Part shown: in pieces, positions 1 through 5,569 of the stretch
Numbering within the stretch: the stretch's first letter is position 1
Layout of the letters: the number at the start of each line of letters is the position of its first letter
Assembly (NCBI RefSeq): GCF_002364335.1
Contig: NZ_DEXW01000053.1
Coordinates: 1 to 7,336 of the forward strand
DNA length: 7,336 nt
Direction: 5' to 3'
DNA from: Winogradskyella sp. UBA3174
GTDB lineage: Bacteria > Bacteroidota > Bacteroidia > Flavobacteriales > Flavobacteriaceae
Program-made: the position numbers and the translations under genes
Notes under the pieces: generated by a model
Database searches by the model: none
What the model saw: only the letters and a program-made list of their open reading frames with translations
What the model was told of the DNA's origin: nothing

Positions 1-879
1 TTTGATATTTCTATTGAAGTTGGTGCAGGAGGCGAGATGAAATTCATAATGGGCTATTTGGCCAATGTCAACAAGCGTATTTTAACCTCTGCAACAAAAG
101 GCGCTTCGATTCCTGCGTATTTAAAAATGGATGGTGGGAAAACGTTGAATTACTTAACTGAAAAAGCGAGTTCCAAACTGACCGTAAAAACGGTGTTGTC
201 GCCATCAGCAAATAAGCACAATACTTTGGTGGATTTATTACATCATTTAGGTAGCGAACCTGGCATTGTATTTTGTAATAAAAAAGAACGTCTCGAAGAT
301 TTAAGTCGTTTCTTAGATAAGCGAAAAGTAGCACATACTTGTTTTCATGGAGGTATGGAACAACGCGATCGCGAACGTGCCTTAATCAAATTAAGAAACG
401 GATCTGTATCTGTACTTATTGCCAGTGATTTAGCAGCACGAGGTATCGATATCCCAGAGATGAGTTATATTATTCATTACGAAATCCCAGAAGCGTTACA
501 AGAATACACCCATAGAAATGGTAGAACGGCCAGAGTTAATTCTAAAGGGACAGCCTATCTTATAAAAGGAGACAAAGAAGTGTTTCCTGAGTTTATAGAG
601 AAATCTAAAATACAAATGCTTTCTAAGGCAGGTGAAATTAAACCACCATTTTGGACGACCTTATTTATTTCTGGTGGCCGAAAAGATAAAATCTCTAAAG
701 GTGATATTGCAGGTCTGTTTTTTAAACAAGGTAATATTAGCAAAGATCAGCTCGGCGTTATCGAATTAAAACAGGATTGTGCTTTTGTAGCGGTTCCTGT
801 TAGTATTGCAGATGACTTGGTGGCTAAATTAAATAATGTGCGTTTGAAGAAGAAAAAGGTTCGTGTTTTTCTTGTTTAA
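1..879 (+). CDS. dbpA: DbpA-like DEAD-box ATP-dependent RNA helicase, 3' part
   Basis: Partial gene: the reading frame is open from base 1, so the Met codons near 37 and 49 are internal and the N-terminal ATPase half (Walker A, DEAD box) lies outside the window. The 292 visible residues show motif III (LTSAT, about 28-32), motif IV (GIVFCN, 88-93), the HGGMEQRDRERAL segment (116-128), motif V (ASDLAARGID, 141-150) and motif VI (HRNGRTAR, 171-178). Residues about 220-292 form a compact basic domain matching the DbpA RNA-binding domain (FISGGRKDKISKGDI at its start, VRVFLV at the end). In E. coli, DbpA unwinds RNA at 23S rRNA hairpin 92 during 50S ribosomal subunit assembly, so a cytoplasmic ribosome-assembly role is inferred here. 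The C-terminus looks complete. The transporter gene follows after 23 bases with no terminator seen between, so the two may share a transcript. A relic matching this gene's last codons lies at 1801-1908. Confidence 0.92.
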   Translation, partial: FDISIEVGAGGEMKFIMGYLANVNKRILTSATKGASIPAYLKMDGGKTLNYLTEKASSKLTVKTVLSPSANKHNTLVDLLHHLGSEPGIVFCNKKERLEDLSRFLDKRKVAHTCFHGGMEQRDRERALIKLRNGSVSVLIASDLAARGIDIPEMSYIIHYEIPEALQEYTHRNGRTARVNSKGTAYLIKGDKEVFPEFIEKSKIQMLSKAGEIKPPFWTTLFISGGRKDKISKGDIAGLFFKQGNISKDQLGVIELKQDCAFVAVPVSIADDLVAKLNNVRLKKKKVRVFLV

Positions 880-902
880 TTTTATCTGTTACAAACCAAC
901 CC

Positions 903-1802
903 ATGAAAAAACCAAGTTCTAAATCTTTAATTATTATAGCGTTTATAGCTATTTATGTTATTTGGGGTTCTACCTATTTGCTCAATAAAATTTCAGTAAC
1001 CGAGTTACCTCCTTTATTTCTGGCAGCAATACGATTTTTTGTCGCAAGTATTTTAATTTTTAGTATCGCCAAAGCATTAAAGTTTAGCCTTAAAATCACT
1101 AAGAAACAACTCTTAAATTCCACGCTTGTTGGCTTTTTGTTTTTGGTGTATGGTAATGGTGTTTTCGTTTGGGCTTTAAAATATGTTGATAGCGGATTTG
1201 GCGCTCTATTAGCCTCTACGCAACCGTTGTTTGTATTACTACTAATGCGATTAATGGATCATAAAAGAATGAGACCAAAATCCCTCATAGGAGTTGGACT
1301 AGGAATAATTGGGATGTATTTACTGGTGACCCAAAAAGAATTGGTAACTAACGAAGAAACCCTATTAGGTGTTTTTATGATTTTTACCTGCGTTTTCAGT
1401 TGGAGTTATGGTAGCGTTTTTGTCGCCAAAGCAGATGTGCCAAAAAACTCTTTTGTTAGTACAGGCTATCAAATGGCAATTGCTAGTATTATGTTAGCCT
1501 GCGCAAGTCTATCGTTTGGCGAAACTTGGACGCCCCCTTTACTTTGGAGTCCTAAAGTTCAATTGGCGATGTTAGCACTGATCACATTTGGAAGTATTGT
1601 AGCATTTACTGCTTTTAATTATCTTTTAAAGCAAGTCTCTACGGAAAAAGTAGCGACTTCAGCTTATGTAAATCCTATTGTAGCTATGGCTTTGGGATGG
1701 TATGTTTTAGACGAAACGCTAAGCATACAATCTATAATTGCTGCTGTAGTATTGCTTACAGGTGTTTATTTTATTACGACGAGGAAGAAAGATGGTGTTT
1801 AG
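903..1802 (+). CDS. EamA-family (drug/metabolite transporter superfamily) permease
   Basis: Intact 299-residue inner-membrane protein with about ten hydrophobic segments, near residues 9-29, 37-56, 73-92, 97-117, 126-143, 154-173, 185-203, 218-240, 249-268 and 275-292. This is the two-repeat EamA (10 TMS) layout. Family signatures are the TM1 motif WGSTYLLNK (21-29), STQPLFVLLL in the first repeat, and NPIVAMALGWYVLDE (257-271) closing the second. Members export small molecules such as amino acids, purines or metabolites. The substrate cannot be predicted here; related proteins include RhaT/YdcZ-like and PecM/YedA-like permeases. The ATG at 903 is the first start in frame and precedes a lysine-rich cytosolic N-terminus, which supports it. 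There is no clear Shine-Dalgarno sequence, as is usual in Bacteroidota. It lies 23 bases downstream of the helicase gene and probably depends on read-through from it. A hairpin terminator follows at 1868-1898. Confidence 0.93.
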   Translation: MKKPSSKSLIIIAFIAIYVIWGSTYLLNKISVTELPPLFLAAIRFFVASILIFSIAKALKFSLKITKKQLLNSTLVGFLFLVYGNGVFVWALKYVDSGFGALLASTQPLFVLLLMRLMDHKRMRPKSLIGVGLGIIGMYLLVTQKELVTNEETLLGVFMIFTCVFSWSYGSVFVAKADVPKNSFVSTGYQMAIASIMLACASLSFGETWTPPLLWSPKVQLAMLALITFGSIVAFTAFNYLLKQVSTEKVATSAYVNPIVAMALGWYVLDETLSIQSIIAAVVLLTGVYFITTRKKDGV

Positions 1803-1908
1803 GAATTGTATACGAACAACTCCGACTGTTTTATCAGATACGTTGAATAATGTGGGTTTGAAGAAAGAAAAAGTGGATGGTTTTACAGCCACTTTTTTAT
1901 ATATGTAG
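1801..1908 (+). pseudogene. Relic of a DbpA-helicase C-terminal tail
   Basis: Directly after the transporter stop, a short open stretch in a different frame reads ...TTPTVLSDTLNNVGLKKEKV and runs to TAG at 1906-1908. It aligns with the end of the helicase at the left of the window (VPVSIADDLVAKLNNVRLKKKKV), allowing a four-codon gap. At DNA level, 1846-1873 matches 832-858 with one substitution and one inserted base, including AATAATGTG then GTTTGAAGAA. There is no start codon and no room for a domain, so this is a fossil end of a helicase gene rather than a gene. It overlaps the terminator hairpin. It may be a leftover of a tandem duplication or of an insertion that placed the transporter gene behind the helicase. 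The 28-base match is seen directly; the evolutionary story is inference. Confidence 0.5.
1868..1898. terminator. Bidirectional intrinsic terminator between convergent genes
   Basis: The nine-base arms AAAAAGTGG (1868-1876) and CCACTTTTT (1889-1897) pair perfectly around a 12-base loop. The A-run on the left and T-run on the right mean the hairpin is followed by U-rich RNA on either strand. It sits between the transporter gene (stop 1802, plus) and the outer-membrane protein gene (stop 1915, minus), where a shared terminator is expected. It overlaps the helicase-tail relic, so it may originally have been the terminator of that gene. Confidence 0.72.
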
Positions 1909-1914
1909 GTTGCA

Positions 1915-2430
1915 CTAAAAAATGTAATACCCAACAGACAGCTGGAATGCCGCGTTTCTAGCATCCATATTATCTATGACATCAGTAACACCAAAATTAT
2001 AGCGTACCTGTGCAAAAAACTTAGAAATTTCTATTCCGGCGCCTAGAGCACCACTAAGATCAAAACTTTCAGGATCCCCAAGATCTGAGGTATCATTCAC
2101 CACAAAACCAAATTGTGGACCAGCTTCGACACTGAAAATCTTTGCGAATTTTAATTTAAATAATACAGGAACGTTCAAATAGTCAATATCAATATTATCA
2201 ATTCCTTGAGCAGAATAGATAACCTCTGACTGAATAGCAAAAGTACCTAATAAACTAAATTGGGCCACGGCTCCAATATGATAGCCGGTTCTTCCATCTA
2301 TATTGTCACTAAAATCCCCATTCAGCGTAGCAAAGTTGATTCCGCCTTTTAAACCGAATCTAAAGTTTTGTGCCTGTGATGTAATTGTGAAACTCATTAC
2401 GGCAATGGCAATTAAAAATAGCTTTTTCAT
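1915..2430 (-). CDS. Small outer-membrane beta-barrel protein (OMP_b-brl_2/PorT-like family)
   Basis: Intact 171-residue protein. Residues 1-20 are a classic signal peptide (MKK, a hydrophobic core LFLIAIAVMSFTI, then SQA|Q), so it is exported by Sec. The mature part is built of alternating-pattern strands rich in Gly and aromatic residues (FRFGLKGGINFATL, GYHIGAVAQFSL, FAIQSEVIYSAQG, YLNVPVLFKLKF, FSVEAGPQFGFVV, SGALGAGIEI, FFAQVRYNFGV, FQLSVGYYIF) and ends in phenylalanine, the usual C-terminal residue of barrels folded by BAM. This fits an eight-stranded barrel of the Bacteroidota OMP_b-brl_2 family. The motifs YLNVPVLFK and GPQFGFV are typical of it. Function is generally unknown in such proteins; a structural or envelope role is the safest statement. 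It is convergent with the transporter gene. A candidate -7 box lies 119 bases upstream of the ATG. Confidence 0.9.
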   Translation of the reverse strand: MKKLFLIAIAVMSFTITSQAQNFRFGLKGGINFATLNGDFSDNIDGRTGYHIGAVAQFSLLGTFAIQSEVIYSAQGIDNIDIDYLNVPVLFKLKFAKIFSVEAGPQFGFVVNDTSDLGDPESFDLSGALGAGIEISKFFAQVRYNFGVTDVIDNMDARNAAFQLSVGYYIF

Positions 2431-2548
2431 GTATTTATATTTATTGTTTTTGAAAGTTCACATGCTGTTCGCTAATAATCAACCCCTTAAGGGAACATAT
2501 TTTTAACATGCTCGTTTCATAATTGTAAATTTATAGGTTTATATAAGT

Positions 2549-2556
2549 CAAATATA
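2549..2556 (-). promoter_or_regulatory. Candidate -7 promoter box for the outer-membrane protein gene
   Basis: Read on the minus strand the bases are TATATTTG, an exact match to the Bacteroidota sigma-70 (sigma-ABfr) -7 consensus TAnnTTTG. It would give a leader of a little over 100 bases before the ATG at 2430. No TTG is found at the usual -33 distance, where there is only an A/T-rich run, so support rests on the -7 box and position alone. In such AT-rich DNA a chance match is possible. Confidence 0.35.
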
Positions 2557-2632
2557 TAACGTATTCCTGTAAGAAAAAATTAGAATTATCATAAAATTAT
2601 GTTTTTTTGGAGGTGTTGCGTGAAATTTTTTT

Positions 2633-2658
2633 GAGGTGATTGTAAAAACCTCTTTTTT
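2633..2658 (+). terminator. Possible intrinsic terminator with no intact gene upstream
   Basis: GAGGT (2633-2637) and ACCTC (2648-2652) form a short perfect stem with a 10-base loop, directly followed by TTTTTT (2653-2658). This is the shape of a plus-strand Rho-independent terminator, although the stem is only five pairs. No intact plus-strand gene precedes it: the nearest gene runs away on the minus strand from 2430. It may be a leftover of a lost gene, end an unrecognised small RNA, or be chance. Confidence 0.3.
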
Positions 2659-2708
2659 AAGCAAGGTCGTACAGCTAAAGTGGCCATTAAACACTATAGA
2701 ATTGAAAC

Positions 2709-3383
2709 ATGACTATTATTTTTGCTGTTTCTTATCCTAATGCTGGTGACTTTATTGAAACCTTGATTGCGGTGTCTTTGAACTAGAAAACCATTTGGAT
2801 TGAAGTCATCTAAGCATAATTTTGAAAAAATAGACGTCATTAAAATGCGAATGCATAAAAATAGCAAACGTTTTAAAATTGATTGAAACATCAGAAAGTC
2901 TAGATAAGGCGAAATAGCCAAAAATGAAGGCCTCCAAACAAGCACTCTCAATCTTAGAAGCCTAAGTTTAAAACCAAAAGGCTTTACTGTTATTCCAGCG
3001 CTTTTTAAACAGGAAACAGATCATATTACTGATGTTATAAAATCCATAAGCGTCGTTTATAACCTTCTAATGGGAAATATAGGAGCCACTGTTTCTGCAA
3101 AGAATATACCTGTTTCACTACATCAAATTAGATTAGTAGACTGTAGCATTAGGAATGAAGGCGGCTGATAAATTCTAAACGCTATACCTGAGTTCTCCTT
3201 AAAACGGTCTGTATTGATCTGAAAAAATCCGTGGATCAGCTAAAAATAGAAGATAAGGTTTATAGCAGAGCTTATTAGTGGTGTTATTAAAAAATAAAAT
3301 ATCTTTAAGGCATCTATTATCAATCGAATTGACGCTGTCTGTATCTCTAGAAACAAACAACAGCTAAAGGCTAATAGCTAAAA
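2709..3383 (+). pseudogene. Possible decayed protein-coding region, family not recognised
   Basis: Several stop-free pieces on the plus strand read like normal protein but sit in different frames and are separated by stops. An ATG at 2709 opens MTIIFAVSYPNAGDFIETLI... and stops after 25 codons. Another frame gives TRKPFGLKSSKHNFEKIDVI... from 2782 to a stop near 2881. The longest piece, 2908-3168 (86 codons, no early start), includes KGFTVIPALFKQETDHITDV and VSLHQIRLVDCSIRNEGG. A further frame at 3192-3278 includes CIDLKKSVDQLKIEDKVYSR. A last one near 3253-3381 runs into the repeat patch. The pieces have balanced, soluble-protein-like composition, suggesting one or more genes damaged by frameshifts and stops. 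I do not recognise the family and cannot show that all pieces belong to one gene. AT-rich noise remains a real alternative. Confidence 0.33.
3362..3382. repeat. Heptad repeat patch, copy 1
   Basis: Three successive seven-base units, AGCTAAA, GGCTAAT and AGCTAAA, form a 21-base patch. A second patch at 3522-3542 is identical at 19 of 21 positions. Such GCTAA-type low-complexity heptads are, from memory, common between genes in Flavobacteriaceae genomes. The pair brackets a 139-base segment containing an interspersed-repeat-like unit. Confidence 0.7.
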
Positions 3384-3391
3384 ACCCTATG

Positions 3392-3440
3392 CCGTCAGTT
3401 TGAGTCTTTCGAGTGAACGAGAAATGTATCGAGAATCAGT
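3392..3440. repeat. Flavobacterial-type interspersed intergenic repeat
   Basis: The stretch contains CGTCAGTTTGAGT, TTTCGAGTGAACGAGAAA and TGTATCGAGAATCAGT in order. It closely resembles a repeat family that I recall from many flavobacterial intergenic regions (on the other strand: TTCTCGATAC, then TTCTCGTTCACTCGAAA, then an AACTGACG-type end). Usual copies pair into an imperfect hairpin; this copy is degenerate. It is seen only once here, so assignment rests on remembered similarity and needs a genome-wide count. Confidence 0.5.
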
Positions 3441-3521
3441 ACTGTTTAAGACGCTTCGTGCTAAAATTTTTAAAAAATAACCGGAAGTAACCCAGATCAT
3501 AAGGTTCAGTAAACAGCGAAT

Positions 3522-3542
3522 AGCTAAAGGCTAACATCTAAA
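3522..3542. repeat. Heptad repeat patch, copy 2, supplying the nuclease stop codon
   Basis: The units AGCTAAA, GGCTAAC and ATCTAAA repeat the patch at 3362-3382 with two differences. The last unit contains CTA at 3538-3540, which on the minus strand is the TAG stop of the exonuclease/GIY-YIG gene. The repeat therefore overlaps the end of the gene and may have defined its present C-terminus (...LLVKI). Confidence 0.68.
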
Positions 3543-4875
3543 TCTTCACCAAAAGCGGTCGCAATATCTTCTGAATATCCATGTTATTTTTCTGCGGAAT
3601 AAGAAATGCCTCCAAATCATCAATATGATTAACGGCTTCACCTTTTTCAATAAAACCGTAGCCTGCATAAGCACCTCCTTTAATCATTACAAATGCATCT
3701 TCATTGGTGTTTCTACCTTTTTCCTTTAAGATGATATCATCTTTATTGTCCGAAATATCATAAATAGCTTCGAGGACTCTGTTGTTGTAATCTTCAACAG
3801 ATTCGTCATCTTTACAAATGCCTTTACAGTTTTTGATGTTATAATGCGAACATTCTGAAACGGCTTCCTGTAAATGGCAATATTTAGGACATAAGTTATA
3901 CTTAGCACAGAGCTTCTCAGTAAAAGCACGCAAATCTCTAACGTTATAAAACGTGATGATCGGATTAGGCACCAAACGCCCTTTATTACTTGCCAAATGC
4001 AGAATCCCTTTGCGATCCTCGTAAGAGAATATCGAAAACGACTGAATGGTACGTTTGGCCACTTTATTATATATAGGAAAGTGATGTTTAATAGCAGCAT
4101 CTTCCATTAATAAAGCCACTAATTCACTACCAGAATTCTCAAAATCAATATCACCAGTTTCTCTAATCATGTCTAAGGACTTTTTGGTCTTGCTATAAAA
4201 ATGACTGAGCACGCGTTTTTTAATATCCTTGGCTTTACCTACGTAAATCACTTTTCCTTTTATATCCTTAAAATAATAGATACCAGCTGTATTTGGTAAG
4301 TTTTTAAAGGTTTCTTTGGGTAGGTTAGGAGGTAAAGTAGATTCTCGTGAGTTTTTATTTAAAAATTCTTTGAATACAGCATCTGCTTCGGATTGTTGTA
4401 ATAGTAAACCAAATAAAATTACAGTCGCTTCAGCGTCACCTCTGGCGCGGTGTCTGTCCACTAAATTGATATCTAATCCTTTGCACAATTTCCCTAAGCT
4501 GTAAGATCGATGCCCTGGTAATAAACGTCGCGATAAGCGAACGGTGCAGAGTTTCTTTCTATTAAATTCCATGCCAAGACGCTTAAATTCACTTTGGATG
4601 ACATTATAGTCAAAGTTAACGTTGTGAGCCACAAAAACAGCATCTTCAGTGATGCTCAGAATGTCATTAGCAACCTCCTCAAACGAGGGTGCATTAGCGA
4701 CTAACGCATTATCAATACCAGTAAGTGCTGTAATATGAGCAGGAATAAAACTATTAGGATTAACTAGTGATGTGAACTCATCGATAACAGTTTCTCCATC
4801 GAATTTAAAAACGGAAATTTCGGTCATGCGATTCGTTTTTCCTGTGGTTTCGACATCGATGATGGTGTAGATCAT
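3538..4875 (-). CDS. DEDDh 3'-5' exonuclease fused to a UvrC/Cho-like GIY-YIG endonuclease
   Basis: Intact 445-residue fusion. Residues 1-160 are a DnaQ/PolC-type exonuclease with all acidic residues present: Exo I DVETTG (D7, E9), Exo II HNVNFD (D89) and Exo III HRARGDA (H142, D147, the DEDDh type). After a short linker, residues 194-272 form a GIY-YIG nuclease: AGIYYF (197-202), YVGKA (211-215), R221, and LLMEDAAIKHHFPIYN with the likely metal-binding E258. Residues 323-354 carry C323, C329, C333, C342, C350 and C354 in a pattern like the cysteine cluster after the nuclease domain of UvrC and Cho (NCKGIC resembles UvrC's RCxGPC). The UvrB-binding, RNase H-like and HhH parts of full UvrC are absent. 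The likely role is incision plus end trimming in DNA repair. It starts at ATG 4873-4875, five residues before the first catalytic strand. Its stop lies in a repeat. Confidence 0.92.
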   Translation of the reverse strand: MIYTIIDVETTGKTNRMTEISVFKFDGETVIDEFTSLVNPNSFIPAHITALTGIDNALVANAPSFEEVANDILSITEDAVFVAHNVNFDYNVIQSEFKRLGMEFNRKKLCTVRLSRRLLPGHRSYSLGKLCKGLDINLVDRHRARGDAEATVILFGLLLQQSEADAVFKEFLNKNSRESTLPPNLPKETFKNLPNTAGIYYFKDIKGKVIYVGKAKDIKKRVLSHFYSKTKKSLDMIRETGDIDFENSGSELVALLMEDAAIKHHFPIYNKVAKRTIQSFSIFSYEDRKGILHLASNKGRLVPNPIITFYNVRDLRAFTEKLCAKYNLCPKYCHLQEAVSECSHYNIKNCKGICKDDESVEDYNNRVLEAIYDISDNKDDIILKEKGRNTNEDAFVMIKGGAYAGYGFIEKGEAVNHIDDLEAFLIPQKNNMDIQKILRPLLVKI

Positions 4876-5121
4876 GTTTTAGTGCTTGCTTTTTTAAGGG
4901 TTACCGCTTTTGGATTTTTATCTCCATAGTTTTATGGGTATGCAAGATAATTACTTTTCATGGTATCTTGAAATTTAGAGCGGCTATTGTAAGTCTATTT
5001 TTTGAGATATATCTTGATTTTTTTCCCTTGCTTTTGACAGTTTAAATTAATAGACTCAAACGCTGTCCTTATAAAATCTAAGGTTTTGATTATAAAGTTA
5101 CTGCAGCTATTAAAACTGAAG

Positions 5122-5147
5122 AGGTCAACTCAAAATAGAGTTGACCT
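5122..5147. repeat. Perfect 10-bp inverted repeat with 6-base loop
   Basis: AGGTCAACTC (5122-5131) and GAGTTGACCT (5138-5147) are exact reverse complements around AAAATA. A G-T wobble at 5121/5148 can extend the stem. Neither strand has a strong T-run after the stem, so it is a weak terminator candidate. It could be a protein-binding dyad (TTGAC/GTCAA half-sites) or an RNA hairpin. It lies about 250 bases upstream of the nuclease start codon and 370 bases upstream of the oxidase. Confidence 0.75.
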
Positions 5148-5270
5148 TCTGCATTCGTGTTAAATTCAAAATTTACTAATTCTCCAATAGGTATTTTTAT
5201 CAATTCAACACAACGTAATTTTTTGTAGTGGAAACGTGATGGCTAGAATTAAAGCACATCGTGTTTTTTT

Positions 5271-5278
5271 TATCTTTG
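5271..5278 (+). promoter_or_regulatory. Candidate distal -7 promoter box of the oxidase operon
   Basis: TATCTTTG matches the Bacteroidota -7 consensus TAnnTTTG exactly and follows a run of eight T. There is no TTG at the expected -33 distance. If used, transcription would start near 5284, just before the palindrome cluster, giving a leader of about 235 bases for the oxidase gene. Confidence 0.35.
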
Positions 5279-5319
5279 TAATACATAACAAAACTATACA
5301 TTAAGTATTACTAAAACTA

Positions 5320-5356
5320 TACGTAGTAGGGTATATAAAATACGTATGCCTACGTA
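5320..5356. promoter_or_regulatory. Cluster of TACGTA palindromes, possible operator
   Basis: Three TACGTA palindromes start at 5320, 5341 and 5351, spaced 21 and 10 bases, close to two turns and one turn of DNA. The outer two are extended to TACGTAGT. Just upstream, AAAACTATAC occurs twice (5290-5299 and 5313-5322), 23 bases apart. Repeated same-face palindromes between a -7-like box and a gene suggest binding sites for a dimeric regulator. The regulator is not identifiable from the window, so this is inference from spacing and symmetry. Confidence 0.35.
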
Positions 5357-5493
5357 GTGATTATATGAAACCAGCACCACTTTAAAAGACCATAGCCAAT
5401 TCGTATAAATTTTGATAACGTTTACGCTTAATTAGAAACTTTAAAAATAGTATCAATTGATCTTAAAGTATCCATGAAATAATATTTTACAAC

Positions 5494-5501
5494 TAATTTT
5501 G
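5494..5501 (+). promoter_or_regulatory. Candidate proximal -7 promoter box of the oxidase operon
   Basis: TAATTTTG matches TAnnTTTG exactly and lies 17 bases before the TTG start at 5519. Transcription would begin near 5507 in the A-run, leaving a leader of only about a dozen bases with no Shine-Dalgarno. The -33 element is not evident: the nearest TTG, at 5457-5459, is too far upstream. If this promoter is used and the true start is the second TTG (5549), the leader would be about 40 bases. Confidence 0.4.
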
Positions 5502-5518
5502 TAAAAAAAAAAGAGAAT

Positions 5519-5569
5519 TTGAATACAGAGAAATTACAAAAAAACAATTTGAGTACGGAGAAAAAACAA
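5519..5569 (+). repeat. In-frame tandem duplication of the oxidase start region
   Basis: Bases 5519-5539 and 5549-5569 match at 17 of 21 positions (TTGAATACAGAG versus TTGAGTACGGAG, each followed by an A-rich tail ending ACAA). The 30-base period keeps frame, giving NTEKLQKNN then STEKKQLW. Each copy begins with a TTG codon, so there are two equivalent candidate starts, ten codons apart. Confidence 0.6.

Larger units (their letters stand above)
2431..3537. other. 1.1-kb region without an intact gene
   Basis: No reading frame here looks like a complete gene on either strand. From left to right it holds the upstream region of the outer-membrane protein gene with a perfect 10-base palindrome CCCTTAAGGG (2484-2493), the candidate promoter at 2549-2556, a hairpin followed by six T at 2633-2658, a stretch of about 700 bases that reads as broken coding sequence (2709-3383), and a repeat patch at 3362-3542. 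The length and the fossil-like reading frames suggest a spot where accessory genes have been gained and lost. Confidence 0.6.
4876..5518. other. 643-base intergenic region between divergent genes
   Basis: This separates the minus-strand nuclease gene from the plus-strand oxidase operon, so both promoters should lie in it. I see a perfect inverted repeat (5122-5147), a TATCTTTG box (5271-5278), a cluster of TACGTA palindromes (5320-5356) and a TAATTTTG box just before the oxidase (5494-5501). No convincing promoter is visible for the nuclease gene. A minus-strand stretch, 5090-5242, is open for about 50 codons but has no ATG and no recognisable similarity. No RNA gene was recognised. Confidence 0.6.

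Noticed and set aside
511..534. Helicase motif VI reads HRNGRTAR instead of the common HRIGRTGR, suggesting a damaged enzyme.
   Set aside because: The arginines needed for ATP hydrolysis are kept, and this form is, to my knowledge, normal in the Bacteroidota DbpA-like group. It is a clade trait, not damage.
37..879. Helicase as a short 280-residue protein starting at the ATG at 37.
   Set aside because: The frame is open from base 1 and the preceding residues (FDISIEVGAGGE) fit the segment after the DEAD box, so the gene is cut by the window edge rather than starting at 37.
2484..2493. Perfect palindrome CCCTTAAGGG upstream of the outer-membrane protein gene as an operator.
   Set aside because: It is a single 10-base palindrome with no second copy and no good position relative to a promoter. 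Chance cannot be excluded.
2694..2951. An 85-codon minus-strand reading frame with ATG.
   Set aside because: Its translation is unusually rich in Leu/Ile/Arg/Asn without domain or signal features, and the plus strand of the same stretch reads more like protein. It is most likely a shadow or noise.
3210..3241. TGATC/GATCA arms near 3214-3239 as a terminator or operator.
   Set aside because: The arms are only five bases with a long mismatched loop and no T-run, and they fall inside the suspected decayed coding region.
2431..3537. Insertion sequence or mobile element in the gene-poor region.
   Set aside because: No transposase motif, terminal inverted repeats or target-site duplication could be seen. 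Only short repeats and unrecognised broken frames are present.
5090..5242. A minus-strand stop-free stretch of about 50 codons (pieces such as IPIGELVNFEFNTNAEGQLY) that could be a small gene or gene end.
   Set aside because: It has no ATG, no recognisable family, and the perfect inverted repeat lies inside it. A remnant is possible, but the support is too weak to annotate.
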